Assembly (NCBI RefSeq): GCF_000620785.1
Contig: NZ_JIAI01000001.1
Span: 1,488,001 to 1,552,000, forward strand
Direction: 5' to 3'
Origin: Actinospineispora acaciae DSM 45401
Lineage (GTDB): Bacteria; Actinomycetota; Actinomycetes; Mycobacteriales; Pseudonocardiaceae
Length of the DNA: 64,000 nucleotides
The notes under the pieces are model-generated. The model was not told the origin of the DNA and made no database searches. It saw only the letters and a program-made list of their open reading frames with translations. The translations under genes were made by a program, and so were the position numbers. Below, piece by piece: positions 33,381-41,899 of this stretch. Numbering within the stretch: position 1 is the stretch's first letter; each line of letters opens with the position of its first letter.

Positions 33381-34120
33381 CGGCCGCGTTCTCGAGCGCC
33401 TTTCTGTACTGGGTCGCCGGTGACTTCCACAGTTCGGACCCGAGCGAGATCGCCCAGTTCCACCGCTTCTACGACGAGACGCACGTGCCCGAGGTGTTCG
33501 CGGCGAATCCCGGGTTCGTGGGCGCGCACCGCTACGCCCTGCAGATACCGGACGAGCGCGGTGACCTCGGCGCCGCCTTCCTGGCCGCCTACGAGGTGGA
33601 CGGCGAACGGGCGGCCGAGGAGTTCCTCGCGCGCGAGACCGGGAACGGCGGCCCGCCGGCCAGCTACAGCACCGGTCCCCCGCTGTGGTCGGAGCTGTTC
33701 GTCAGCCGGTGGCGGGTGCTCTACCAGCGGGTCGCGGAGACCTCGGCGCCCACCGTCGCCCCGGGCGCGATCTCGATCATCGGCATCGATCCCCCCGCCG
33801 ACGCCGACGACGCCGAGCTGGCCGAGTTCAACGCCTTCTACACCGACCACCACCTGCCGGAGAACACCGATCGCGGTGGCTTCAGCCGGGGTACCAGGTA
33901 CGAGCTGCGCCACGCGCTCAAGCACCCGGCGCCGGGCTGCCCGCGCTACCTCGCGGTCTACGAGCTGGAGGACGGCAGCGACGAGTCGGCCCGGGCGGCC
34001 CTGGCCCAGCTCAAGGCCGCCACCGAGACCTACACCCAAGGTCCCAGCTCCTGGCTCAGGCGCAGCGCGCCGTGGCGGCTGTGGTATCGGAGGATCGCGC
34101 ACAGCGCGCGGGCGCAATAG
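33377..34120 (+). CDS. EthD-like protein with two dimeric alpha-beta barrel repeats
   Basis: 247 residues built from two similar halves: FLYWVAGDF...FHRFYDETHVPEVF and IIGIDPP...FNAFYTDHHLPENT, each with the H-x-P feature of EthD/stress-response A/B-barrel proteins. The catalytic role of such proteins is unknown; some assist oxidation or decarboxylation of small ring compounds. A paralogue with a shortened first repeat is encoded at 38635-39228 in the convergent operon under the same operator. It is coupled to GntR by a GTGA overlap and followed by an amidohydrolase. Confidence 0.75.
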   Translation: MTAAFSSAFLYWVAGDFHSSDPSEIAQFHRFYDETHVPEVFAANPGFVGAHRYALQIPDERGDLGAAFLAAYEVDGERAAEEFLARETGNGGPPASYSTGPPLWSELFVSRWRVLYQRVAETSAPTVAPGAISIIGIDPPADADDAELAEFNAFYTDHHLPENTDRGGFSRGTRYELRHALKHPAPGCPRYLAVYELEDGSDESARAALAQLKAATETYTQGPSSWLRRSAPWRLWYRRIAHSARAQ

Positions 34121-34128
34121 GAGGAAAC

Positions 34129-34998
34129 GTGTTCATTCTCGACACACAGATCCACATGTTTCTGGCCAATACGCCCGAGCGCCCCTGGCCGGACATCGGC
34201 GAAAAGTACTCGGGAAAGCCGGAGTCGACGCCGGAGCAGATCCTGCCACAGATGGACGAGCTCGGCATCGACGCCACGGCGATCGTGCCCGCCATTTGGG
34301 CCGGAAACGACAACTCGCCCCAGTTGGCGTGGTCGGCGCAGTATCCGGGCAGGTTCGGCGTGATGGGACGGTTCGACCTGTGGGACCCGAACCGGGAGCG
34401 CATCGAGCACTGGTTCGACGACCCGTGGATGCGCGGCATCCGGATGAGCTACCCGGAGCCCCGCGGCCGCGACTGGATCGACGTCGACACGTTCCCGTGG
34501 TTCTGGGCGGCCGCCGAACGGCTCGGCATTCCGCTGATGCTGCTGATCTACGGCCCGGAGGTCCGCAAGGTGGCCGCGATCGCGGAACGGCACCCCGATC
34601 TTCGGATGATCGTCGACCACATGGGCCTGATCATCGGTGATCCGGACACCCAGGATCTGTGGGCCTACATCGACGACATCTTTCCGCTGGTGAAATACCC
34701 GAACGTCTACATGAAGTTCTCCGCGATCCCGGACTACACGAACGAGCCGTACCCCTATCCGTCGCTGACGCCGACGCTGCGGCGGGTCTACGACGTGTAC
34801 GGGCCGCGGCGGCTGATGTGGGGTTCGGACGCGACGCGGGTGCGCGGGGCGACCTACCGGGAGATCCTCGACCACACCCGGTACACCCTCGACTTCCTCA
34901 GCGAGGAGGACAAGGTGTGGATGTTGGGCCGGACGGCGGCCACCGTGCTGAAGTGGCCGCGTCCGGAGGGTGGCTTCGAGTGGGAGCGCTCAGCGTAG
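34129..34998 (+). CDS. Amidohydrolase family 2 protein (PF04909-type)
   Basis: 289 residues of a TIM-barrel hydrolase or decarboxylase. It opens with DTQIHMF (usually DxHxH; the first histidine is Gln here), followed by GIRMSYPE, IVDHMGLI and LMWGSDAT, the conserved His and Asp positions of the family. Relatives include 2-pyrone-4,6-dicarboxylate hydrolase and ACMS decarboxylase. GTG 34129 has AGGAGG 4 nt upstream. It overlaps the end of the histidine ammonia-lyase gene by 9 bp on the opposite strand. A lactone or ring-cleavage product is the likely substrate. Confidence 0.87.
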   Translation: MFILDTQIHMFLANTPERPWPDIGEKYSGKPESTPEQILPQMDELGIDATAIVPAIWAGNDNSPQLAWSAQYPGRFGVMGRFDLWDPNRERIEHWFDDPWMRGIRMSYPEPRGRDWIDVDTFPWFWAAAERLGIPLMLLIYGPEVRKVAAIAERHPDLRMIVDHMGLIIGDPDTQDLWAYIDDIFPLVKYPNVYMKFSAIPDYTNEPYPYPSLTPTLRRVYDVYGPRRLMWGSDATRVRGATYREILDHTRYTLDFLSEEDKVWMLGRTAATVLKWPRPEGGFEWERSA

Positions 34999-36570
34999 GG
35001 GCCCGGTGACGGACTCGGCGGCGGTCACCAGGGCGCCGGCGCCGGCGAGCTGGGCGGCGGCCTCGATCTCGGGCGCGAGGTAGCGGTCGGGGCCCGAGCC
35101 CGGGATGTGCGCGCGGAGTTCGGCGATCACCGCCTCGGTGGCGGGTGACGGGGTGAGCGGCGCGCGCATGTCGATGGCGCGCGCGGCGGTGAGGGCCTCG
35201 ATGGCGAGCACGCGGGTCAGGCCGTCGATGCCCCGGCGCAGCTTGCGGGCGGCCGACCAGCCCATGGACACGTGGTCCTCCTGCATGGCGGAGGTGGGGA
35301 TGGAGTCCGCGCTGGCCGGGGCGGCGAGGCGCTTGAGCTCGGACACGATCGCGGCCTGGGTGTACTGGGCGATCATGTGCCCGCTGTCCACGCCGGGGTC
35401 GTCGGCCAGGAACGGCGGCAGGCCGTGGCTGCGCGCCGGGTCCAGCAGGCGGTCGGTGCGCCGCTCGCTGATGCTGGCCAGGTCGCAGACGGCAATGGCC
35501 AGGAAGTCCAGGACGTAGCCGACCGGCGCGCCGTGGAAGTTGCCGTTGGACTCCACGCGGCCGTCGAGGGTGACCACCGGGTTGTCCACGGCGGCGGCCA
35601 GCTCGCGGGAGGCCACGGCGCGGGCGTGGGCGGCGGTGTCGCGGGCGGCGCCGGCGACCTGGGGAGCGCAGCGCAGCGAGTAGGCGTCCTGGACGCGCGC
35701 CTCGTCCCCGGCAGAGATCAGCGGGGAGTCGGCCAGCATCGCCGCCATGTTCGCCGCCGCGTCGGCCTGCCCGGGGTGGGGGCGCAGCAGCTGCAGGTCG
35801 GGGGCGAAGACGCGGTCGTTGCCGAGAACGGCCTGCACGCTCATCGACGCCGCGATGTCGGAAAGGGTGAACAGGCGGTCCAGGTCGTGCAGCGCCAGCA
35901 CGAGCTGCCCGAGCATCCCGTCGGTGCCGTTGATCAGCGCCAGGCCTTCCTTCTCGGCCAGCGTCACCGGCTCCAGCCCGCTGGCCCGCAGCGCGACCGC
36001 CGAGGGCCAGAGCTCACCGTCGGGGGTACGGACGTGGCCCTCCCCGGTCAGCGCGAGGGCCACGTGCGCCAGCGGGGCGAGGTCGCCCGAACAGCCCAGG
36101 CTGCCGAACTCGTGGACCACCGGCGTGAGGCCGGACGAGAGCAGCGCCGCGTACGCCTGGGCGACGGACGCGCGCACGCCGGTACGGCCGGTCGCCAGGG
36201 TGGACAGCCGCAGCAGCATCAGCGCCCGCACCACCTCGCGCTCCACCTCGGGCCCGGAGCCGGCCGCATGCGAGCGGACCAGGCTGTGCTGCAGCTGGCG
36301 CCGCGACGCGCTCGGGATGTGGCGGGTGGCCAGCGCGCCGAAACCGGTGGACACGCCGTACACCGGGGCGGGGTCCTCGGCGAGCGCCTGGATCCGGGCG
36401 CGGCTGGCGGACATCGCCTCGACCGACTCGTCCGCGAGCCTCACCGCGGCGTCCTGGCGGGCCACCCGCACGACGTCGTCGAAGTCCACCGGACCGATGC
36501 CGACGACCACCGTGTTGTTCTCATGCATTTCGCGGTCTGTCGCAACGGTCGCCTGGGCGGGCATGCACAT
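34990..36570 (-). CDS. hutH: Histidine ammonia-lyase (HAL/PAL family)
   Basis: 526 residues. Tyr71 lies in YGVSTGFG. The MIO-forming triad is C160-S161-G162 within GSLGCSGDLAPLAH, rather than the usual Ala-Ser-Gly. The selectivity pair is Ser100-His101 (SLVRSHAAG), the histidine type, not the His-Leu of tyrosine or Phe-Leu of phenylalanine lyases. ESNGNFHG and PTSAMQEDHVSMG complete the HutH pattern. It should convert L-histidine, or a close analogue, to urocanate and ammonia. No urocanase or imidazolonepropionase gene is near. ATG 36570 has AGAGGA upstream. Confidence 0.85.
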   Translation of the reverse strand: MCMPAQATVATDREMHENNTVVVGIGPVDFDDVVRVARQDAAVRLADESVEAMSASRARIQALAEDPAPVYGVSTGFGALATRHIPSASRRQLQHSLVRSHAAGSGPEVEREVVRALMLLRLSTLATGRTGVRASVAQAYAALLSSGLTPVVHEFGSLGCSGDLAPLAHVALALTGEGHVRTPDGELWPSAVALRASGLEPVTLAEKEGLALINGTDGMLGQLVLALHDLDRLFTLSDIAASMSVQAVLGNDRVFAPDLQLLRPHPGQADAAANMAAMLADSPLISAGDEARVQDAYSLRCAPQVAGAARDTAAHARAVASRELAAAVDNPVVTLDGRVESNGNFHGAPVGYVLDFLAIAVCDLASISERRTDRLLDPARSHGLPPFLADDPGVDSGHMIAQYTQAAIVSELKRLAAPASADSIPTSAMQEDHVSMGWSAARKLRRGIDGLTRVLAIEALTAARAIDMRAPLTPSPATEAVIAELRAHIPGSGPDRYLAPEIEAAAQLAGAGALVTAAESVTGPLR

Positions 36571-36602
36571 AGGTATCCTCTGGTTGCGTTTCGAAGAATT
36601 CG

Positions 36603-37520
36603 TTAAATCAGTTTGGTTACGCTGGCGAATGCGTCGAGCTGCTCCATCGGCGCATACAGGTCGTGGAGCACGATGTGGTGGACTCCGGCGTCGAGCAACC
36701 GGCGCAGCCCTTCGGCGCAGTCCTCGGCCGTGCCGTAGACCGCGACCCGATCGGTCATGGCATCCGCGTCGTAGACCGGGTTGTTGGCGAACGTCCGCCG
36801 GAAGTAGGCGACCGCATGGTCGCGGGCGCGCTCCTTCGTCGAGTCCACGACGACATAGACGTTCTTCGACACGGTGAAGCTCGCCGGGTCACGCCGCTGT
36901 GCGTCCAGCTCACGGCGGACGATCGCGAGCTGGTCGAGGAAGTCGTCGGTGCCCACCGGGCCGGCGCCGGTCCAGCCGTCGCCGATCCGCACCGCCCGCG
37001 CCAGTGACCGCTGCGCCCGTGCGCCTATCCAGATCGGCGGGCCGGGCCGTTGAATCGGTTTGGGCTGCGAGCGGATCCCGGAGAACGAATACACCTCACC
37101 GTGGTACTCGGCCTCGTCCTGGCTCCACAGCGCGCGCATGACCGCGATTCCGTCGACGAAACGCTCCACCGGGCGGTCCGTGTTAATGCCGACCGCGTGG
37201 AGGTTCGGCCGGTGGTAAGCATTCCCGATTCCGATGCCGACGATGAGGCGGCCGTTGCTGAGCTGGTCGATGGTGGCGAGCTCGCGGGCCGCGACGGCGG
37301 GGTTGCGGCGCCCGGAGTACAGCACCGAGATGCCCAGCCGCAGCCGCTCGGTCACGGCGGCGACGTAGGACAGGGCGTGCAGGCCGTCCAGGCTGAACGA
37401 GCTGGTGATGAGCGAGTCCTGGGTCCAGACCGCGTCGAAGCCCAGCTCCTCCGCGCGCCGGACGAACGGCACCAGCCGGTCGGGGCCGCTGGGCAGGTTG
37501 ACCGCGAACGTGGCGCTCAC
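36603..37520 (-). CDS. LLM-class (luciferase-like, possibly F420-dependent) oxidoreductase
   Basis: 305 residues of the luciferase-like TIM-barrel fold: FVRRAEELGFDAVWTQDS at the N-terminus, RLRLGISVLYSGRRNPAVAARELATIDQLSNGRLIVGIGIG, and PPIWIGA in the middle. Actinobacterial members use F420 or FMN; sequence alone does not separate them. GTG 37520 overlaps the aldo/keto reductase stop (GTGA). It lies between the reductase and ammonia-lyase genes of the GntR-controlled operon, so it probably oxidises or reduces a pathway intermediate. Confidence 0.9.
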   Translation of the reverse strand: MSATFAVNLPSGPDRLVPFVRRAEELGFDAVWTQDSLITSSFSLDGLHALSYVAAVTERLRLGISVLYSGRRNPAVAARELATIDQLSNGRLIVGIGIGNAYHRPNLHAVGINTDRPVERFVDGIAVMRALWSQDEAEYHGEVYSFSGIRSQPKPIQRPGPPIWIGARAQRSLARAVRIGDGWTGAGPVGTDDFLDQLAIVRRELDAQRRDPASFTVSKNVYVVVDSTKERARDHAVAYFRRTFANNPVYDADAMTDRVAVYGTAEDCAEGLRRLLDAGVHHIVLHDLYAPMEQLDAFASVTKLI

Positions 37521-38605
37521 GAGGCGGCGACCCTGGTGGCTGGCGGCGGCGCGCCGAGGCTGGTCGGCAGGGTGCTGACCAGCTCGGACAGCGCCGTCGC
37601 CTCCGCCTCGGTCAGCGGGTTGTCCACCGCGGCGGCCTGGGGCGCGAACGCCGAGGGCTCCCGCGGCCCGATGTTGAGCGCGACCACCGAGGGCTGCGCG
37701 AGCGTCCACGCGGCGGCCAGCTCACCGACGCCCCGGCCGGACCGCTCGGCGATCTCGGAGATCTTCGACAGCGCCTCGAACGCGGCGTTGTTCCAGTACG
37801 GGTGCATGTCCAGCTGGCGGGCGCCGCCGCCGGTGGGGAGGTCGCCGATCCGGTCGTACCTGCCGGAGAGCAGCCCGCCGGCGTCCGAACCGGACGCGAC
37901 CATGCTGACGCCCACGTCGCACAGGGCCGGCACCACGTTGCTGAGCGCGCCGCGCTCCAGCAGGCTCAGCGTGACCTGGATCGACTCGTAGCGTGCCAGG
38001 TGGTGCTTGTCGCTGGCCCACAGCGCCCGGACGAGCTGCCACGGGGTGTGCTGCGAGCAGCCGAGGTAGCGGACCTTGCCCTGGCGCACGAAGTCGTCCA
38101 GCGTCCGCAGGGTCTCCTCGACGGGCACCGTCGGGTCCCAGTAGTGCGGGGCGTAGACGTCGATGTAGTCGGTGTTGAGCCGGCGCAGGCTGGCCTCGAG
38201 GGCGTCGCTGAGGTGCTTGCGGCTCATGCCGCGCGAGGTGGGTGCGACGCCGGCCTTCCACAGCCTGTCGTGGTCCAGCGCGCTGAGCCGCTGGTTGTCG
38301 TAGTTCTCGCCGCCGTCGGCGGGCCCACCGGTGGCGCTGAGCGTGGTGTAGGCGCCGACGCGGTACCCGCCCTTGACGATGAGCACCATGTCGTCGCGCC
38401 TGGGCCGCAACGCCTCGCCGAGCACGCGCTCGCCCTCGCCGACGTTGTAGTCGTCGGCGGTGTAGAAGGTCGACACGCCGACGTCCCAGGCCGCGTGGAC
38501 CAGCTTTTTCGTCTTCTCCAGGTCGGCGAGCTCCCCGATGTGCGCGCCGCCCATGATGAGCCGGGAAACCTTGAGTCCTGACCTGCCCAGGTTTCGATAC
38601 TCCAT
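37517..38605 (-). CDS. Aldo/keto reductase family protein
   Basis: 362 residues with the AKR barrel pattern: MEYRNLGRSGLKVSRLIMGG, the catalytic region DDYNVGEGERVLGEAL (Tyr), VLIVKGGY (Lys) and YIDVYAPHYWD (His). NADPH-dependent interconversion of a carbonyl and an alcohol is expected. ATG 38605 is preceded by AAGGGAG at 9 nt. It is the second gene of the convergent operon of the GntR regulon, 29 bp after the EthD-like gene and coupled to the LLM gene. Confidence 0.9.
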   Translation of the reverse strand: MEYRNLGRSGLKVSRLIMGGAHIGELADLEKTKKLVHAAWDVGVSTFYTADDYNVGEGERVLGEALRPRRDDMVLIVKGGYRVGAYTTLSATGGPADGGENYDNQRLSALDHDRLWKAGVAPTSRGMSRKHLSDALEASLRRLNTDYIDVYAPHYWDPTVPVEETLRTLDDFVRQGKVRYLGCSQHTPWQLVRALWASDKHHLARYESIQVTLSLLERGALSNVVPALCDVGVSMVASGSDAGGLLSGRYDRIGDLPTGGGARQLDMHPYWNNAAFEALSKISEIAERSGRGVGELAAAWTLAQPSVVALNIGPREPSAFAPQAAAVDNPLTEAEATALSELVSTLPTSLGAPPPATRVAAS

Positions 38606-38634
38606 TCGGTAGATCTCCCTTCTTTGTTCGCGCT

Positions 38635-39228
38635 CTACGGGGATATCAGGCGGTAGCGGACACGCCAGACGGTCGTGCGGTTGCGCCACACCGGAGGGCC
38701 TTCGTCGGGCTCCTCGACGGCGGTCACATTCCCGGCGGCCTGTGCGCGGAGATAGTCGGCCGTTTTCCGCGCGTCCGCCTCGTACACCGCGAGGTATCTC
38801 GGGCAGCCCGGCGGATGGTCGACGGCCGTGCTCAGCTCGTATCGGGTGCCGCGCAGGAAACGGGAGTCCTCGACCACCTGGGGAAGGTGGATGCGGGTGT
38901 AGAAGTCGTTGAACTCGGCCAGTTCGTCGGGCCCCGTGCCGGCGGGCAGGTCCATCGCGATGGCCAGGATGGAGACGGTCTCCTCGGACGACTCCCCGGC
39001 CTGCGCGAGCCTTGTGTAGAGCATTCGCCACTGTGTGTCGGACAGCTCCGGCAATGAGCGCTCGTCGGCCAGCTCGTACGTGGTGAGATAGCGTGGGCCG
39101 AAGTCGCCCCGGTTGTCCTGGACGAGAAGCTCGTATTGACTGCTCTTGTCCGCCACCGCCGGATCGGCGCGAGTCGCCCGCCCGGTCCAGTAGAGAAAGT
39201 CCGCGGTGAACGGCTTTACGTGTGGCAT
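38635..39228 (-). CDS. EthD-like protein, paralogue with shortened first repeat
   Basis: 197 residues. The second half is clearly related to the protein at 33377-34120 (DELAEFNDFYTRIHLPQVV, RGTRYEL, GCPRYLAVYE). The first repeat lacks the roughly 25-residue segment that holds the histidine motif in the paralogue, so only one complete barrel remains. ATG 39228 has no good Shine-Dalgarno sequence; the strong one nearby (GGAGGGGG at 39250-39257) serves a 9-codon ORF that overlaps the start. It is the first gene of the operon behind the operator at 39355-39379. Confidence 0.7.
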   Translation of the reverse strand: MPHVKPFTADFLYWTGRATRADPAVADKSSQYELLVQDNRGDFGPRYLTTYELADERSLPELSDTQWRMLYTRLAQAGESSEETVSILAIAMDLPAGTGPDELAEFNDFYTRIHLPQVVEDSRFLRGTRYELSTAVDHPPGCPRYLAVYEADARKTADYLRAQAAGNVTAVEEPDEGPPVWRNRTTVWRVRYRLISP

Positions 39229-39245
39229 GCCCGACCGTTCGCCAT
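39216..39245 (-). CDS. Nine-codon upstream ORF overlapping the EthD-like gene start
   Basis: ATG 39245 follows the best ribosome-binding site of the region, GGAGGGGG with 4 nt spacing. The frame encodes MANGRACHT and stops 12 nt inside the EthD-like gene in another frame. It could feed ribosomes to the EthD-like start by coupling or act as a control leader. Whether it is translated is unknown. Confidence 0.3.
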   Translation of the reverse strand: MANGRACHT

Positions 39246-39354
39246 GCTGCCCCCTCCGTGGCGGGGTTACCGCTGCGCCATTCGGCGAACAGCTTCCGGC
39301 GCCACCTCGCCCGCCGCGCGCGCGTGACGGTGCGGGTCCCGCGCCTCCCTCCAC

Positions 39355-39379
39355 TTTGTACGACATACCAAATCATACG
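39355..39379 (-). promoter_or_regulatory. GntR operator, copy 2 (EthD-AKR-LLM-HutH operon)
   Basis: The 25-bp element matches the importer operator at 23 of 25 positions. It lies in the leader/promoter region of the minus-strand operon. Two TTGACA boxes occur just upstream of it on that strand (39382-39387 and 39391-39396). This places the ammonia-lyase operon under the GntR protein encoded about 6 kb away. Confidence 0.75.
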
Positions 39380-39480
39380 AATGTCAAGCATGTCAAGACT
39401 ACGCTGCGTTACTGATATAACAGAACATGAGCGCATGGCGTAGTCGTGTGACTACCTCGGGTGAACGGTTGTCGAATCCG

Positions 39481-40461
39481 TTACCGGGGCTGCTCCAGCA
39501 GATTGTGGGCGACCGCCGAGCCCACTCGATAGGCGTTTTCCGCCGCGGCCTGCGCCCCGGGGAACTTCGACAACACGTCCCGCACGCTCTGCCCCGCGTA
39601 GGGCTGGTCGAAGTCGCTGGCGGTGCGCAGGCTCAGGTATCGACCGAGGGCGCCATGGCGGGCCAGTACCGTTGCCACGGCGCTGTCCTCCATCTGCGTC
39701 GTGCAGTACCGGCCGTCATTCTTGGTCCAGATAGCGGTGATGTACTCGGCCTCTTCGGAAAGCTCCGCGCCGGCCCAGTAGTTGTCACCGGTCATCGTGT
39801 CGCACACCGCCGTGAACGGTTTCTGGGTGGCCTGGCCCGGATAGTGTGTGCGGTTCTCCTGGGCTTCCGGCGTGTCCATCAGCGGGAGCGCCTTGGTCAG
39901 TTCGTAGGCGCGGTTCACCAGGTCCTGGTTGAGCCGGAACACGTTGGTGCCCTGGTCGTCATAGGGCAGGTAGCCGTGCGGGATGTCCGGTGCGCTCTGC
40001 GGCAACACGTGATGTCCGAGGTCCCAGTCCACCACCCAGCGGGCCCACGCGGCGAAACCCAGCGTGCCGGCGCGCGGCGATGTCCCCGCGATTCCGGCGG
40101 TCAGGAAATAGGTGTTCGCCGTGTCCAGTCCGGGGCTGTTCAGGATCTCCGCCACGCTCGCCGCGGCATTCGCCTTGCCCTGGCCGATCACGGCGACGCA
40201 CAGTCCGTTCGGCGCGCACCGCAAGGGATCGCGCACGTGCGCCACCGGAATCGTCACCGGCAGCGACTCGCGGGCCAGCCACGGCGCCGTCTCGACCGGA
40301 AACATCGTCAGGACCAGGACCCGCACCGGAAACCTCTCCGGGGCGCCCTGTCCGCAGCCGGCCGTCAACGAGACCAGGCCCAGCAGCACGGAAAAAGCGG
40401 AGAGAATGCGGATGCCAACGCCACGCCGAGCGGATCCGCGAAGCCGCAACATGATCCGCAT
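39481..40461 (-). CDS. Purine nucleoside permease (NUP) family lipoprotein
   Basis: 326 residues. A signal segment ends in LVSLTAGC (lipobox, Cys about 35), so the protein should be anchored outside the membrane. The NUP-family core is visible: VLVLTMFPVE, then YFLTAGIAGTSPRAGTLG near the middle, and QMEDSAV in the nucleoside-phosphorylase-like pocket. Fungal relatives promote nucleoside uptake; the fold suggests a nucleosidase or binding function. ATG 40461 is called; ATG 40452 is possible. It is divergent from an MHS transporter. Confidence 0.85.
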   Translation of the reverse strand: MRIMLRLRGSARRGVGIRILSAFSVLLGLVSLTAGCGQGAPERFPVRVLVLTMFPVETAPWLARESLPVTIPVAHVRDPLRCAPNGLCVAVIGQGKANAAASVAEILNSPGLDTANTYFLTAGIAGTSPRAGTLGFAAWARWVVDWDLGHHVLPQSAPDIPHGYLPYDDQGTNVFRLNQDLVNRAYELTKALPLMDTPEAQENRTHYPGQATQKPFTAVCDTMTGDNYWAGAELSEEAEYITAIWTKNDGRYCTTQMEDSAVATVLARHGALGRYLSLRTASDFDQPYAGQSVRDVLSKFPGAQAAAENAYRVGSAVAHNLLEQPR

Positions 40462-40512
40462 CCTAGAGAGTCCGCACAGTTCCGGCTCGGCCGGTTGATG
40501 ACGTGCAAATTC

Positions 40513-40541
40513 TTGACGGCCGTCGGGTACGCGTCTAACGT
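40513..40541 (+). promoter_or_regulatory. Promoter of the MHS transporter at 40583
   Basis: TTGACG (40513-40518), a 17-bp spacer, then TAACGT (40536-40541). The short leader carries AGGG at 40570-40573, 9 nt before the ATG. Confidence 0.6.
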
Positions 40542-40582
40542 CGTGCCGCACCAGGCACAACCGCCAGCTAGGGATGCCCGTC

Positions 40583-41899
40583 ATGGCGAGTTCGGCAGGG
40601 ACCGCTCACGACCCGGCGCAGCTTCGGCGCGCGGTTGCGTCGAGCTTCCTCGGCAGCATGATCGAGTACTACGACTTCCTGCTGTACGCCACGGCGGCGG
40701 CGGTCGTGTTCGGCGTGGTGTTCTTCCCGGCGCTGGACCCGGTCGCGGGGCTGGTGGCGAGCCTGGGGACGTTCGCGGCCGGGTACCTGGCCAGGCCGGT
40801 CGGGGGTGCGCTGTTCGGGCACTTCGGCGACCGGATCGGCCGCAAGCGGATGCTGCTGACCACGATGACGCTGATGGGCGTGGTGAGCTTCCTCATCGGG
40901 GTGCTGCCGACGTACCAGGCGATCGGAATCTGGGCGCCGGTCATCCTGGTCGTGCTGCGCATCCTGCAGGGGCTCGCGGTCGGCGGCGAGTGGGGCGGCG
41001 CCGTGCTGATGTCCGCCGAGCACGCGCGGTCCCGGCGCGGGCTCTGGGCCGGGTTCACCAACGCGGGCGGGCCGTGCGGGATGGTGCTCTCCACGGCGGC
41101 GCTCAGCGGGTCCGCCGCGATCGCCGGCGAGCAGGGGTTCCTGGCCTGGGGGTGGCGGGTCCCGTTCCTGCTCAGCATCGTGCTGCTCGCGGTCGGGCTC
41201 TACGTGCGGCTCAAGGTGGCCGAGACGCCCGTGTTCGCCGCGGCCGCCGCCGGTGACCGGACGACGACGTTCCCGCTGGTCGACGTGCTGCGCAACCACC
41301 CGAGGAACCTGCTGCTCGCGGTCGGGATCGGGCTGGCCGCGTTCGCCGCGCAGGGCACCCTGACCACCTTCGTGATCGCGTACGGGGTGCACGCCGGGCA
41401 TTCCCGGCAGTCTCTGCTGGTCGGGCTGACGCTGTCCTCGGGGCTCGCGGTCCTGGGCATCATCGGGTACTCGGCGCTGTCCGACCGGCTCGGGCGCCGG
41501 CCGGTGGTGCTCGGCGGCGCGGTGGCGATGGCGGTGTTCAGCTTCGCGCTGTTCCCGATGGTCGACAGCGGCGCGACGGCCGTCATGGTGCTCGCGCTGG
41601 TCCTGGGCCAGGCGCTCATCCACCCCGCGATGTACGGGCCGCTGGCCGCGCTCTACGCCGAGCTGTTCCACACCCGCAGTCGCTACACCGGGGCGTCGCT
41701 GGGCTACCAGCTCGCCGCGTTCGGCGCCGGGCTGGCCCCGCTGCTGTTCAGCACCCTGCTCGCGGAGGGCATCGGCACCCTGGGGATGTCCGTGATCATC
41801 GCGGCGCTGTGCGTGGTGACGGTCCTGTGCGTGCGCGCCGTCCCGGAGACGAACGCGATCGCGCTGGACGACGTGTCGAAGGATCACGCCCCGAGGTGA
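40583..41899 (+). CDS. MFS transporter, metabolite:H+ symporter (MHS) type
   Basis: 438 residues, 12 membrane segments. [15 protein letters not shown] at the N-terminus, [13 protein letters not shown] in loop 2-3 and [14 protein letters not shown] are the MHS marks shared with the truncated gene at the left edge. ATG 40583 is favoured because AGGG lies 9 nt upstream; ATG 40574 is too close to it. It is likely a proton-driven importer of a carboxylate or zwitterion. It is convergent with the amidase operon, overlapping its end by 16 bp. Confidence 0.92.
   Translation: MASSAGTAHDPAQLRRAVASSFLGSMIEYYDFLLYATAAAVVFGVVFFPALDPVAGLVASLGTFAAGYLARPVGGALFGHFGDRIGRKRMLLTTMTLMGVVSFLIGVLPTYQAIGIWAPVILVVLRILQGLAVGGEWGGAVLMSAEHARSRRGLWAGFTNAGGPCGMVLSTAALSGSAAIAGEQGFLAWGWRVPFLLSIVLLAVGLYVRLKVAETPVFAAAAAGDRTTTFPLVDVLRNHPRNLLLAVGIGLAAFAAQGTLTTFVIAYGVHAGHSRQSLLVGLTLSSGLAVLGIIGYSALSDRLGRRPVVLGGAVAMAVFSFALFPMVDSGATAVMVLALVLGQALIHPAMYGPLAALYAELFHTRSRYTGASLGYQLAAFGAGLAPLLFSTLLAEGIGTLGMSVIIAALCVVTVLCVRAVPETNAIALDDVSKDHAPR

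Noticed and set aside
34990..36570. Phenylalanine or tyrosine ammonia-lyase activity.
   Set aside because: The selectivity pair is Ser-His and the C-terminal motif QEDHVSMG is of histidase type.
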